IMG/VR virus record: IMGVR_UViG_3300008116_000274
Coordinates: 1 to 24,654 of that record
DNA length: 24,654 nt
Direction: 5' to 3' (one strand)
Source of the DNA: a virus
Positions 16,601-21,981 of the stretch are shown here, in pieces. Every line of letters starts with the position of its first letter. Within the stretch, counting starts at the first letter, position 1. Under the pieces are notes generated by a model that saw only the letters and a list, made by a program, of their open reading frames with translations, searched no databases and was not told the origin of the DNA. Both the position numbers and the translations under genes were made by a program.

Positions 16601-17246
16601 CACTAACTACGCATCGGCGCAAACTTGGTATGTCGGCAATGGCAGCAGGGCCATGGACCTCACCTCTAGCGGCCAGTTGCTAATTGGCACGACAACAGCC
16701 GTCCAGACGCTGACGATTGGAAGCACTGCTTCAACATCTTCCGGCATCAACCTACGCACAACGCAGACTGATTTCACCATCGTGCCAAGCAACAGTGCCG
16801 CTGGGGGTGTGACTATCGGCACAAGCTGGGTGTCTGGCGGTCAAGGTCCGCTAATCTTCACCAATGCTAACGGCGAGATAATGCGCCTTTCCGCAGCCAG
16901 AGGGTTGTCCGTCGGTACCACGACCGACGCTGGCGCTGGCAACATCCTCGCATCCGGCAACGTCACTGCGTACTCGGACATCCGCGTCAAGGACAACGTG
17001 GAACAGATTGCAGGCGCGTTGGATCGCATTCAGCGCATCCGTGGCGTAACATACACCCGCACAGACCTAGAGGACACAGAGCGCCGCTATGCAGGTGTCA
17101 TCGCGCAGGAAATTGAAGAAGTACTGCCCGAAGCGATTTTCGATAGTGGCGAACTGAAGGCTGTGGATTATAACGCCACAATCGGTTTGTTGATCGAAGC
17201 AATCAAAGAACTTACCGCCCGCGTGGCGCAACTAGAAGGAAAGTAA
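10695..17246 (+). CDS. Giant tail fibre with C-terminal S74 intramolecular chaperone (2183 aa)
   Basis: This is a very long fibre or host-recognition protein. Residues 1-40 (LIPTLITGLQEYTGSSTLGY, YILDGRTYKVQF) are the likely virion-attachment end. Residues 40-990 are Thr/Gly/Ser-rich fibre repeats, including GGTGATDAATALTNLGAYPA units and NTAPDQVVSL-TG blocks. A distinct domain with GNRILVKNEATQANNGVYTV lies near residues 625-765. Residues 995-2080 hold about 14 spaced copies of the ERMRITSAGNVGIGTTSP type. The end is a Peptidase_S74 chaperone: SDIRVKDNVEQI (Ser 2094), then YAGVIAQEIEEVLPEA and a final coiled coil (IGLLIEAIKELTARVAQLEG). S74 domains trimerise the fibre and usually cut themselves off at the Ser-Asp site. 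The GTG start overlaps the previous stop with GAGG 10 bases upstream. GC content falls markedly in the second half of the gene. Confidence 0.9.
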   Translation: MSVPTNLIPTLITGLQEYTGSSTLGYMPYILDGRTYKVQFANIAAVGAVPSSRVIAAGTGLAGGGDLSANRVISIANGGVGFDQLALSGVTQGTYGSGSAVPILTVDSKGRITSATTAPLDVTGFVPTSRTITAGDGLTGGGSLANNISLAANFSATTPSALGTASAGTAITVSRGDHVHPAVNLSDTSQTQGALPLGRGGTGDALSPVAGAVVYSTGSKFALTNPGIVGQVLVSNGTDEPQWQTILGTGTVTSVSVSTANGFAGFVANPATVPDITLSTTVTGMLKGDGTGMSAATAGVDYVEPGAYTASGLTMASARLLGRTTASVGAAQEITVGTGLTLSGGSLINAAPDQTVSLTAGTAISVTGTYPSFTVTNTAPDQVVSLTGAGTTTVTGTYPSFTITSNDSTSGTVTSVNASGGTTGMSFTGGPVTSAGTLTLNGTLAVSNGGTGATDAATALTNLGAYPASNPAGYTTNVGTVTSVSGTGTVSGLSLSGTVTSAGSLTLGGTLAVLPSNFASQTANTVLAAPNGSAGVPTFRSLVAADVPTLNQNTTGTASNVTGIVAVANGGTGASVAGTARTNLGAAASGANTDITSIALTTGTISTSPVNGTDIVNKAYADSIASGINFHQSVRLATAAALPANTYNNGTSGVGATLTANANGALTVDGVAAVAGNRILVKNEATQANNGVYTVTQVGDGSTPYILTRATDFDSAGTGVDQIDAGDFFLVTAGSTLANTSWVQQTPLPITVGTTAIVFSQFAAPVLYSAGTGLSLTGTTFSITNTGVSASTYGSASSVPVIAVNAQGQITSASASSIAIAASQITSGALAIANGGTGATSAATALTNLGAYPASNPSGFTSNTGTVTSVNLTAGTGVSVSGGPITASGSITVTNTAPDQVVSLTGSGATTVTGTYPNFTISSTAGGAGTVTSINVSGGTTGLTTSGGPVTSSGTITLAGTLNVANGGTGATTLSSGYLVKGNGTSAVSASVVYDNGTNVGIGTASPQALFTISSGAGTKAVWQTTRSFTVNRNFQLAVDEYVEGAFTITPSTTLGGSTYTTPTVAVTGAGNVGIGTSSPSSRLTVVSSTSSLAQFTGPEYSQIRHSDGTRTLFTQVFNNEARLFTETSTPLTFGTNNSERMRITSAGDVGIGTTSPSQKLNVVGNTLIPITNSYFCYTNDYGIGTPDSNGLQVFASNGDVLRFGHRTGGTTFTEDMRIASNGNVGIGTASPGERLTVAATANNAARITSTATTTALVLDNTNANAWGSNIAIATGGTTAGFFGTIGSLLGSTAQDLAVYAATGNGFRVYTNGNNERMRVTSAGLVGIGTASPTAVLNVNGAGPMARFQSGAAADGRIEFAYNTTDIGYLNMASATQLELYGRSGVALAFGAGGSERMRITSAGNVGIGTGTPAQRLDVTGSENSVQARFGSVPGRGLTIGTAVVTGTNDAGVVFNAPTTEGTFIFQTVSTERMRVTSAGNVGIGTSSPAAKLDVTGPDNGGGAGVLVYSANRTANLQIAFNNITTTANSGALTLAAGGATPVIFNTNSTERMRIDSSGNLALGTSTAANRLTVSAAGLGITGGNAINGTNMQGIRLQNTLNDNSSLGLWFGTNNVHWAGISGQRTNFAGDWTTDLRFYTHEAALVDVTYARERMRIDGAGNVGIGTTSPAGRFHALGPAGTDVLYRLEPAYTYASKLLIISVSSGDGGIRYGTSNDLTVLTYSTILFNTGAISGSLGTERMRLSDSGNLGIGTSSPGARLETFNNLGGQQAIRMNTNFAGGNYVDLNPFISGVSNGGYSVSLNGVIQQVISVGGDFGIGISAPARKLDVRSGSTAGTVQFLSTATTAYSSAGYNGASARLLMYGGNSAGSFTGMQFSHGGNFEAFFGAVQNGSNTADFVFQGYSGSFYAERMRINAAGNVGIGTTTPSTKLVVSNSGAAGLEFEPTGGINGGSYIQSYNRGTASYIHNTNYASAQTWYVGNGSRAMDLTSSGQLLIGTTTAVQTLTIGSTASTSSGINLRTTQTDFTIVPSNSAAGGVTIGTSWVSGGQGPLIFTNANGEIMRLSAARGLSVGTTTDAGAGNILASGNVTAYSDIRVKDNVEQIAGALDRIQRIRGVTYTRTDLEDTERRYAGVIAQEIEEVLPEAIFDSGELKAVDYNATIGLLIEAIKELTARVAQLEGK
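11744..13462 (+). repeat. Diverged direct repeats in the N-terminal half of the fibre gene
   Basis: Blocks encoding 'APDQxVSLT-G-----TGTYPxFT' begin near 11744, 11823 and 13377. Blocks encoding 'NGGTGA---A-TALTNLGAYPASNP' begin near 12033 and 13192, with a shorter relative near 12398. The copies are similar at DNA level but not identical, so they are old enough to have drifted yet could still recombine. Confidence 0.75.
13685..16720 (+). repeat. About 14 spaced GNVGIGT repeats in the C-terminal half of the fibre gene
   Basis: DNA close to AACGTCGGGATTGGTACG recurs near 13689, 13909, 14145, 14366, 14668, 14907, 15137, 15375, 15679, 15943, 16146, 16452 and, weaker, 16680. Spacing runs from about 200 to 306 bases. 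Each repeat is usually preceded by 'ERMRI-SAG' and followed by '-SP--KL-V'. The sequence between repeats varies in both length and content. Confidence 0.85.
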
Positions 17247-17247
17247 A

Positions 17248-17598
17248 ATGGCTATTACCAACACTTGGGGCGTCGTGCAGATGGACGCATATCCAGAATT
17301 TGACGGCGAGACCGATGTGGTCTTCACCGTACATTGGACACTGACCGGCACCGAGACGGTCTCCGGCACAACTTACACCGGCTACGTCTACGGCTCGGTC
17401 GGCGTCAGCCTCGACGAGGGCGCGACATTCACACCCTATGCAGACCTCACTGAAGCGCAGGTCATTGGCTGGGTGCAAGATGCACTTGGCGAAGAGCAAG
17501 TTGCAAGTTATGAAGCTAACGTGGCGCAACAGATCGAAGACCAGATAAACCCGCCCGTAGTGACGCCGCCACTGCCTTGGGCCGAAGGAGCAGAATAA
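17248..17598 (+). CDS. DUF7936-like hypothetical protein (116 aa)
   Basis: The product has a beta-rich N-terminal half (TWGVVQMDAYPEFDGETDVV, FTVHWTLTGTE, TTYTGYVYGSVGVSL) and a helical C-terminal half (LTEAQVIGWVQDALGEEQV, SYEANVAQQIEDQINPPVV) ending PLPWAEGAE. This order, with the final '-PW' motif, matches a small phage family I recall as DUF7936, found next to fibre genes in cyanophages and environmental phages. ATG 17248 follows AAGGA with 7 bases spacing, right after the fibre stop. Its stop overlaps the next ATG (TAATG). A role as a fibre chaperone or fibre-linked virion protein is possible, but only by position. The family name is from memory. Confidence 0.75.
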   Translation: MAITNTWGVVQMDAYPEFDGETDVVFTVHWTLTGTETVSGTTYTGYVYGSVGVSLDEGATFTPYADLTEAQVIGWVQDALGEEQVASYEANVAQQIEDQINPPVVTPPLPWAEGAE

Positions 17599-17753
17599 TG
17601 GAAATCAATCTTACTTTGAACCTCGAAGAAGTTAACGCAGTCCTCCAGACGCTGGGCAATCTGCCGACATCTTCTGGCGCGTTCCCGCTTCTCATGAAGA
17701 TTAAGCAACAGGCAGAAGCGCAAGTCCCCAAGGAAGAGGAAACCGCCGAGTGA
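17598..17753 (+). CDS. Small conserved phage protein (51 aa)
   Basis: This short gene encodes 51 residues: MEINLTLNLEEVNAVLQTLG, then NLPTSSGAFPLLMKIKQQAE and an acidic end. Its start overlaps the previous stop and is preceded by AAGGAG at 17585-17590, a strong context. Its own stop overlaps the next GTG start. The 'LT-EEVN-IL--LG-LPT-SGA-PL--KI--QA' pattern is one I recall as a common small protein in cyanophage and marine phage genomes, without known function. It probably folds as a short strand plus two helices. The size, overlaps and ribosome site together make it a convincing gene. Confidence 0.8.
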   Translation: MEINLTLNLEEVNAVLQTLGNLPTSSGAFPLLMKIKQQAEAQVPKEEETAE

Positions 17754-18112
17754 TTGAGGATCTCATCAGCCGCGTGTTCTACGCACGCAATGTCGCGCAC
17801 TTTGAGCACTGGCGCGCCAAGGGTGATGGGAGCTTCGCAAAGCACAAGACGCTTGGTCGGTTCTACGACGACGTGATCGACGCAGTCGACCGTCTCGTAG
17901 AGGCCTACCAAGGCGCGTTCAAACTCATCGGCAACATACCGGCCCCGAAGGTGTCTGAACGCGACGTGCTGAAGCTCCTAGAGGCCGACGCCGCGTGGAT
18001 CGAAGAGCATCACGAGGACATCTGCGAGGGCAACCGCGCAGTGGCGAACCTAATCGACGGTGTAACGGAGGTGTACCTCTCCGCCGTGTACAAGCTGCGG
18101 AACCTGAAATAA
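17750..18112 (+). CDS. DUF5856-like helical protein (120 aa)
   Basis: The product (120 residues) is nearly all helical. It starts with ISRVFYARNVAHFEHWRAKG, continues FAKHKTLGRFYDDVIDAVDR and LVEAYQGAFKLIG, and ends VANLIDGVTEVYLSAVYKLR. The His and Glu spacing in AHFEHW, KH, and EEHHEDI recalls a ferritin/Dps-like four-helix bundle, and I recall a phage family with this pattern named DUF5856. If correct it could bind metal or DNA, but no activity is known to me. The GTG start overlaps the previous stop by four bases and the stop overlaps the next ATG, so it is embedded in the coupled operon. Family recognition is moderate; function unknown. Confidence 0.75.
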   Translation: MIEDLISRVFYARNVAHFEHWRAKGDGSFAKHKTLGRFYDDVIDAVDRLVEAYQGAFKLIGNIPAPKVSERDVLKLLEADAAWIEEHHEDICEGNRAVANLIDGVTEVYLSAVYKLRNLK

Positions 18113-18339
18113 TGGACACCGCGACCCTCTTCACCGTCCTTGGCTTCGTTATCACCGCCCTGAGCTTCATCGGGGCGTTGATAACTGTTTGGGTGAACCT
18201 CACCAATAAGCTGACGCTGCTTGAGGCGCGTCTCGGCTTCGGTGACGAGAAGTTCAACACCATCGACGAGAGGTTCAAGGAGGTGATGATCCACCTCCGT
18301 CGGATCGAAGACAAACTGGATAACAAGGCGGATCGGTGA
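18112..18339 (+). CDS. Small membrane protein with coiled-coil tail (75 aa)
   Basis: The product has one N-terminal hydrophobic segment (about residues 5-28: TLFTVLGFVITALSFIGALI, TVWV) and then a charged coiled-coil tail (LTLLEARLGFGDEKFNTIDE, RFKEVMIHLRRIEDKLDNKA). This layout fits a small inner-membrane protein with a soluble helical domain, as seen in holin accessory proteins and in some spanin-like or anti-holin proteins. It is not a clear match to XhlA, whose membrane segment is at the other end. The start overlaps the previous stop (TAATG) and the end overlaps the next gene (TGATG). It opens a run of membrane and exported proteins that ends with the endolysin, so a lysis-related role is plausible but unproven. 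Confidence 0.75.
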   Translation: MDTATLFTVLGFVITALSFIGALITVWVNLTNKLTLLEARLGFGDEKFNTIDERFKEVMIHLRRIEDKLDNKADR

Positions 18340-19346
18340 TGAATAAAAGGTATTGGGTTCTTGTGTCTCTCGGCTGGTGTAGCGTGGCGCTTGCGCAGAC
18401 CGCGCCGGTGTCTGTGGCCCCGACGGAGTACGTGTACACCACGACAACGACCAGCACATCGGACAACACCAATACCAACACGAACAACAGCAATTCCACC
18501 AGCACGTCGACGAACACGAATAACAACAACAACACGTCCGCCAGCACGTCGACGAACACCAATACGAACTTCAACACCAACGAAAGCACCAGCACGTCGG
18601 TCAACACGAATAACAACGTGAATGCCAGCACGAGCACGTCGCTGAATACGAACAACAATAACAACGTCAGTTCGTCGACCAACACCAACATAAATCAGAA
18701 CACTGGGACGATGACCAACATCAACCAGAATACGAACATCAATTCTGGCACGATGACCAACATCAACCAGAATACCAACGCCAGCACATCCGAGGCGACA
18801 AACCGCAATTTCAATACGGACGTCAGCAACAGCACCGTCAATCAGACGGTCAACAGCACCGTAAACACCAACAACACGAACAACGACACCAGCACGATCA
18901 ACCAGACGACGAACAGCAACAACAATAACGTCAACCAGAACAACAACGTCAACGTCTCCGACAGCAAGAGCTACAGCGAGAGCGTCAATCGGCAGGTGAT
19001 CGACCAGAACATCAAGTCGCCACCGCCCAGCGCCATTGCGCCGTCCATGATGTCCTACAGCCAAGACCTCTGCACCACTGGCCAGAGCGGCGCAGTGCAG
19101 ACGCAAATCATCGGCCTGTCGGCTGGCCGCACCGTGCGCGATCAGAACTGCGAGCGGATGAAGCTGTCGAAGACCCTGTACGACATGGGTATGCGCGTCG
19201 CCGCCGTGAGCCTCCTGTGCCAAGACCCCCGCGTATTCGGCGCGATGGAGATGGCTGGCACGCCCTGCCCGTTCATGGGTTTGATCGGCGAGGAAGCCCG
19301 CGCCGCGTGGACTGAGAACGTCGAGCTTCGCCCTGTCGAGGACTAA
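18339..19346 (+). CDS. Exported Asn/Thr/Ser low-complexity protein with Cys-containing C-terminal domain (335 aa)
   Basis: The product begins with a signal-peptide-like segment (MNKRYWVLVSLGWCSVALAQ, likely cut after AQ). Residues about 34-215 are almost only Asn, Thr and Ser, with a 14-residue internal repeat (GTMTNINQNTN). The last 110 residues are a different, ordered domain: IKSPPPSAIAPSMMSYSQDL, then GAVQTQIIGLSAGRTVRDQN, CERMKLSKTLYDMGMRVAAV and MEMAGTPCPFMG. Four cysteines (about 245, 271, 294, 310) could form disulfides outside the cytoplasm. I recall this C-terminal domain joined to similar Asn/Thr tracts in cyanophage genomes, always without a function. ATG 18339 overlaps the previous stop; an in-frame GTG three bases earlier is less likely. 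It may be a virion surface protein or an envelope-located lysis or exclusion factor. Confidence 0.8.
   Translation: MNKRYWVLVSLGWCSVALAQTAPVSVAPTEYVYTTTTTSTSDNTNTNTNNSNSTSTSTNTNNNNNTSASTSTNTNTNFNTNESTSTSVNTNNNVNASTSTSLNTNNNNNVSSSTNTNINQNTGTMTNINQNTNINSGTMTNINQNTNASTSEATNRNFNTDVSNSTVNQTVNSTVNTNNTNNDTSTINQTTNSNNNNVNQNNNVNVSDSKSYSESVNRQVIDQNIKSPPPSAIAPSMMSYSQDLCTTGQSGAVQTQIIGLSAGRTVRDQNCERMKLSKTLYDMGMRVAAVSLLCQDPRVFGAMEMAGTPCPFMGLIGEEARAAWTENVELRPVED
18705..18779 (+). repeat. 42-base tandem repeat inside the Asn/Thr-rich gene
   Basis: Two nearly identical 33-base copies start at 18705 (GGGACGATGACCAACATCAA) and 18747 (GGCACGATGACCAACATCAA), giving a 42-base period. They encode GTMTNINQNTN twice. 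The surrounding tract (18440-18990) has many looser AAC/ACC/ACG-rich repeats. Confidence 0.8.
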
Positions 19347-19356
19347 GACATACGTC

Positions 19357-20997
19357 TTGCAGGCGGCCCTCCTGCTGACTTGCGCGACGCCTCTGCGTGC
19401 GCAGACCTATGAGCCTGCCTTAATTCCCCCGCAAATAAACGGCGCTCCCACAACGATGACGCCCCTCAACCTTGGCGACGATAACACGCGGAACGTAGCT
19501 CTTGGCTTTGAGTTTGAGTATTGGGGCCAGACGTTCACCGACGCGTGGGTGTCGTCCAACGGCTTCGTGTCGTTCCAGAGCGGCGCGCATCTGTGCTGCA
19601 ACGGCCAGCCCGTCGAACTGGCGCAGCGCAATACGATATACGCATATTGGTCTGACCTGATTAGCTACACCGGCAATCCATATTACCGCCGCGACGACGG
19701 CTCGATCCTCTTCGGCTGGTACGGCGTGAACGAGTTCGGCACGAACAACAGTAGCACCTTCGAGATCGGCCTGTTTGCTGATGGCAAGATACAACTGAAC
19801 TTCGGCAGTCTGGGCTTCTCCGGTCGGCGCGACTTTACCGCAGGCATCACCGGCCCAACTGCGGACGACAACATACCGCTTTTCTACGGTCGCAACGCGC
19901 AGTTCCTACAGAACCAGTCTGGCCTCTTGACTTGGGTTGCACCTGTCCCAGAGGTCGTGGCTGTTGACTGCAACGTGACGCCAATGGACCCAAGTTGCCC
20001 GCCAGCCGCCGTCAACGTCGGCGCACCTGATCCGACTGAGAGCGCGTTGGAGGCCGCCGTGGCCTCGGTCGAACAGGCGGCGATGGAAGAGACGCAGCAA
20101 GAAGTTGCGGTTGAAGACGTCGCCGACATCGAACAGGTGCTTGAGACCGCGCAAGAGGCGCTGGAGACAGCCGACGCGTCTGTCGAAGCCGAAACGGACG
20201 AGCCTGTCGCGGACGAGGAGCCTGCCGAGGAGGACACCCTTGAGGAGTTGACTTCGGAGCGGGATTTAGAAGATACCGGCTCCAATGCAGAGCGACTGTC
20301 GCCGGACGAATTGGCGGCACTGGCGGCGCAAGGCCCAGAGGACGCTACCGCTGACGAAACGGAAGCACTGGCATCACTAGAACTGGATGGCACAGAGAAC
20401 GCCGTAGGGGGCCAAGACGCATCGTCAGGCGCGTTGGAGCAGGAGGCATCCAATCAACTCGCTACGGCGCTGGAAGAAAGTGGGCAGCAATCCGCATTCT
20501 TTGAAGAGGCGGCAGAAGTCAGCCAAACATCGGCATTCGAGAACAGTTCACAGGCGTCGCAAAGTTTCGGCGGCTTCCAAATGCGCGTCGATTTCGGATC
20601 AAGCACTTCGGCTGGTGGTGGGGTTGGTTCTGGCGTAGGCTCATCGCCACTGGACGCTGTTGTCTCGGCAAGCAGCCCCATGTCGATGTCCACCACATTC
20701 GAGATACTGAACAATATCGGCGGTCAAAGCAGCGCAGCGCCCGTCGCAACAACCGCGTCATCTGAAAAATCAGAAAGCGAAATGGCAGAAGGTCAGGGCG
20801 AGACCATCGCGGAGATGGGTGCCGTGCCGGGCTTCGCTGCGTACACACAGGCCTCATTACAAGATAGGGCTGACTTTTACGCAATCCGTGATATATACAG
20901 CCGACGTAGGCTGCGAGACGCAAACTTTGAATTGTATCGCATGATGCAGACAAACGATGCCCGTTGGCAGGAGATGGTAGATGAGCAGTACAGATGA
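19357..20997 (+). CDS. Exported nidogen-like (NIDO-type) protein with acidic linker and conserved C-terminal helix (546 aa)
   Basis: From TTG 19357 the product starts with a hydrophobic segment (MQAALLLTCATPLRAQ) that looks like the end of a signal peptide. Residues about 45-195 form a beta domain with VALGFEFEYWGQTFTDAWVS, SNGFVSFQSG, NTIYAYWSDLI, DGSILFGWYGVNEFGTNNSS and FTAGITGPTADDN, reminiscent of nidogen-type extracellular domains. Residues 225-355 are extremely Glu/Asp/Ala-rich and probably disordered. Residues 360-475 are Ser/Gly/Ala-rich. The last 60 (GFAAYTQASLQDRADFYAIR, RRLRDANFELYRMMQ) look like a conserved helical anchor. No ATG or GTG start fits. A CTG at 19333 would add SRTKTYV and give a normal basic signal-peptide n-region. 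The gene directly follows another exported protein. Its role is unknown: virion adhesin or envelope factor. Confidence 0.75.
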   Translation: MQAALLLTCATPLRAQTYEPALIPPQINGAPTTMTPLNLGDDNTRNVALGFEFEYWGQTFTDAWVSSNGFVSFQSGAHLCCNGQPVELAQRNTIYAYWSDLISYTGNPYYRRDDGSILFGWYGVNEFGTNNSSTFEIGLFADGKIQLNFGSLGFSGRRDFTAGITGPTADDNIPLFYGRNAQFLQNQSGLLTWVAPVPEVVAVDCNVTPMDPSCPPAAVNVGAPDPTESALEAAVASVEQAAMEETQQEVAVEDVADIEQVLETAQEALETADASVEAETDEPVADEEPAEEDTLEELTSERDLEDTGSNAERLSPDELAALAAQGPEDATADETEALASLELDGTENAVGGQDASSGALEQEASNQLATALEESGQQSAFFEEAAEVSQTSAFENSSQASQSFGGFQMRVDFGSSTSAGGGVGSGVGSSPLDAVVSASSPMSMSTTFEILNNIGGQSSAAPVATTASSEKSESEMAEGQGETIAEMGAVPGFAAYTQASLQDRADFYAIRDIYSRRRLRDANFELYRMMQTNDARWQEMVDEQYR

Positions 20998-21502
20998 GGA
21001 ACCCAAGGTCTCTTTCGACGAGAGCGGCTTTAGTTTCAACATTGGTGGTCTGAGCAGCGGCAAGATTGCCATTATCTTTGCTGCATTCTCAACAATCCTT
21101 GGCGGCCTGTGGGCTGGCTTCCAAGTGTATCAGCAGTTCTTGACCATGCAGGAAGTTACGGCTGCGTATGTGCCGCCAGACCTGTCTGGCATCGAGGGCC
21201 GCATCTCGGTATTGGACGAGCGCGTCACGAGCGTCGAACGTCTGACCAAGATCAACAGCGAAGCCCTGAATTACATGACTGGGTCGATCTCAAGCAGCGT
21301 CAGCGGTACACGCCAGACGGTCGATGCGGTGTCGAGCAGCGTCAGGAACAGTGACGCGCAGAACATGGCGATGCAGCGCGCTGTCATAGAACAACTGCGC
21401 CAACAGGATCAGGAACAACAGCGCCGGATCAAGGAGCTTGAGACCGAGACTGCTGAACGTATTCAAAAGACGCTGGCGAACCCGCTGGCAGGGAAGGACT
21501 GA
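20981..21502 (+). CDS. Single-pass membrane protein with long coiled coil (173 aa)
   Basis: The product has a short polar N terminus, one transmembrane segment at about residues 29-50 (IAIIFAAFSTILGGLWAGFQ, VYQQF) and a long Gln/Glu/Ser coiled coil (SGIEGRISVLDERVTSVERL, MQRAVIEQLRQQDQEQQRRI) to near the end. An 'AYVPPDLSGIE' segment joins the two. I recall the same membrane-plus-'PDLSGI' layout in conserved proteins of T4-like cyanophages. The 17-base overlap with the previous gene and the AGGAG at 20969-20973 support ATG 20981. With its membrane anchor and extended periplasm-length coil it could act like an i-spanin or a lysis accessory, but no lipobox or partner o-spanin was found. The topology is not certain. 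Confidence 0.75.
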   Translation: MSSTDEEPKVSFDESGFSFNIGGLSSGKIAIIFAAFSTILGGLWAGFQVYQQFLTMQEVTAAYVPPDLSGIEGRISVLDERVTSVERLTKINSEALNYMTGSISSSVSGTRQTVDAVSSSVRNSDAQNMAMQRAVIEQLRQQDQEQQRRIKELETETAERIQKTLANPLAGKD

Positions 21503-21504
21503 AG

Positions 21505-21981
21505 ATGGAAGATAAACTAATGGACGCGCGCATCAAGGCGCTCCTCATGGCTGCTCGGACGATGGCGTTCGTGATTTGCGCTATTACCTGCGCCATGATT
21601 GCTGGATTGTTCGTGAGCAACGAAGTGATAGATAACAAGGACGTCTTCGGCCTCCTTAGCTACGTCATGACCTCGGTCGTCGGCGCTGTCGCTGGCTCTT
21701 ACGCCACGCTGATGGGCATGAAGGGCGAACTGGTCCCACCACCACCACCGGAAGACCGCAACGACCCTGAACCAGACCCGCTACCGCTTACACCTGACAT
21801 GGTCGCGCCAAAGACGTATGACGACCAGCAGGCCACCGTCTTCATCCACACACCTGAAGAAGGAGACGATGACGATATGGAGCCGTGGGAGAAGTACCGC
21901 AACGATATGCGGTATGACGCGAATGGCGACGGTGTGGTCGACGCAGACGATTTCCCTGATTGGCGGAGTGCTGGCAAATGA
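21505..21981 (+). CDS. Holin-like two-pass membrane protein with EF-hand-type loop (158 aa)
   Basis: The product has two hydrophobic segments (about 17-38: RTMAFVICAITCAMIAGLFV; about 47-70: VFGLLSYVMTSVVGAVAGSY) separated by a short polar turn, as in small class II holins. The rest is unusual: a Pro-rich stretch (LVPPPPPEDRNDPEPDPLPL), a DDDDMEPWEKY acidic patch, and at residues 138-149 a loop DANGDGVVDADD, which fits the calcium-binding EF-hand or dockerin pattern (ligands at 1, 3, 5, 9 and 12). The gene sits directly before the endolysin, overlapping it by four bases, and follows AAGGA at 21494-21498. A holin or lysin-regulating role is likely from position and topology. The EF-hand-like loop is a clear sequence pattern but metal binding is not shown. 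Confidence 0.72.
   Translation: MEDKLMDARIKALLMAARTMAFVICAITCAMIAGLFVSNEVIDNKDVFGLLSYVMTSVVGAVAGSYATLMGMKGELVPPPPPEDRNDPEPDPLPLTPDMVAPKTYDDQQATVFIHTPEEGDDDDMEPWEKYRNDMRYDANGDGVVDADDFPDWRSAGK

Noticed and set aside
10695-17246. Diversity-generating retroelement target in the giant fibre
   Set aside because: No reverse transcriptase or template repeat is visible in the window, and the repeats are spaced modules rather than a variable/template pair.
17925-19223. Long - strand open frame (432 codons) opposite the Asn/Thr-rich gene
   Set aside because: It is the reverse complement of AAC/ACC repeats, giving Val/Arg/Gly-rich low complexity. No ribosome site and no fit with the one-strand operon.
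21960-21977. TTG 21960 as the endolysin start
   Set aside because: ATG 21978 overlaps the previous stop and has GGCGGAG at a good distance; the extra residues (AECWQ) add nothing to the lysin fold.
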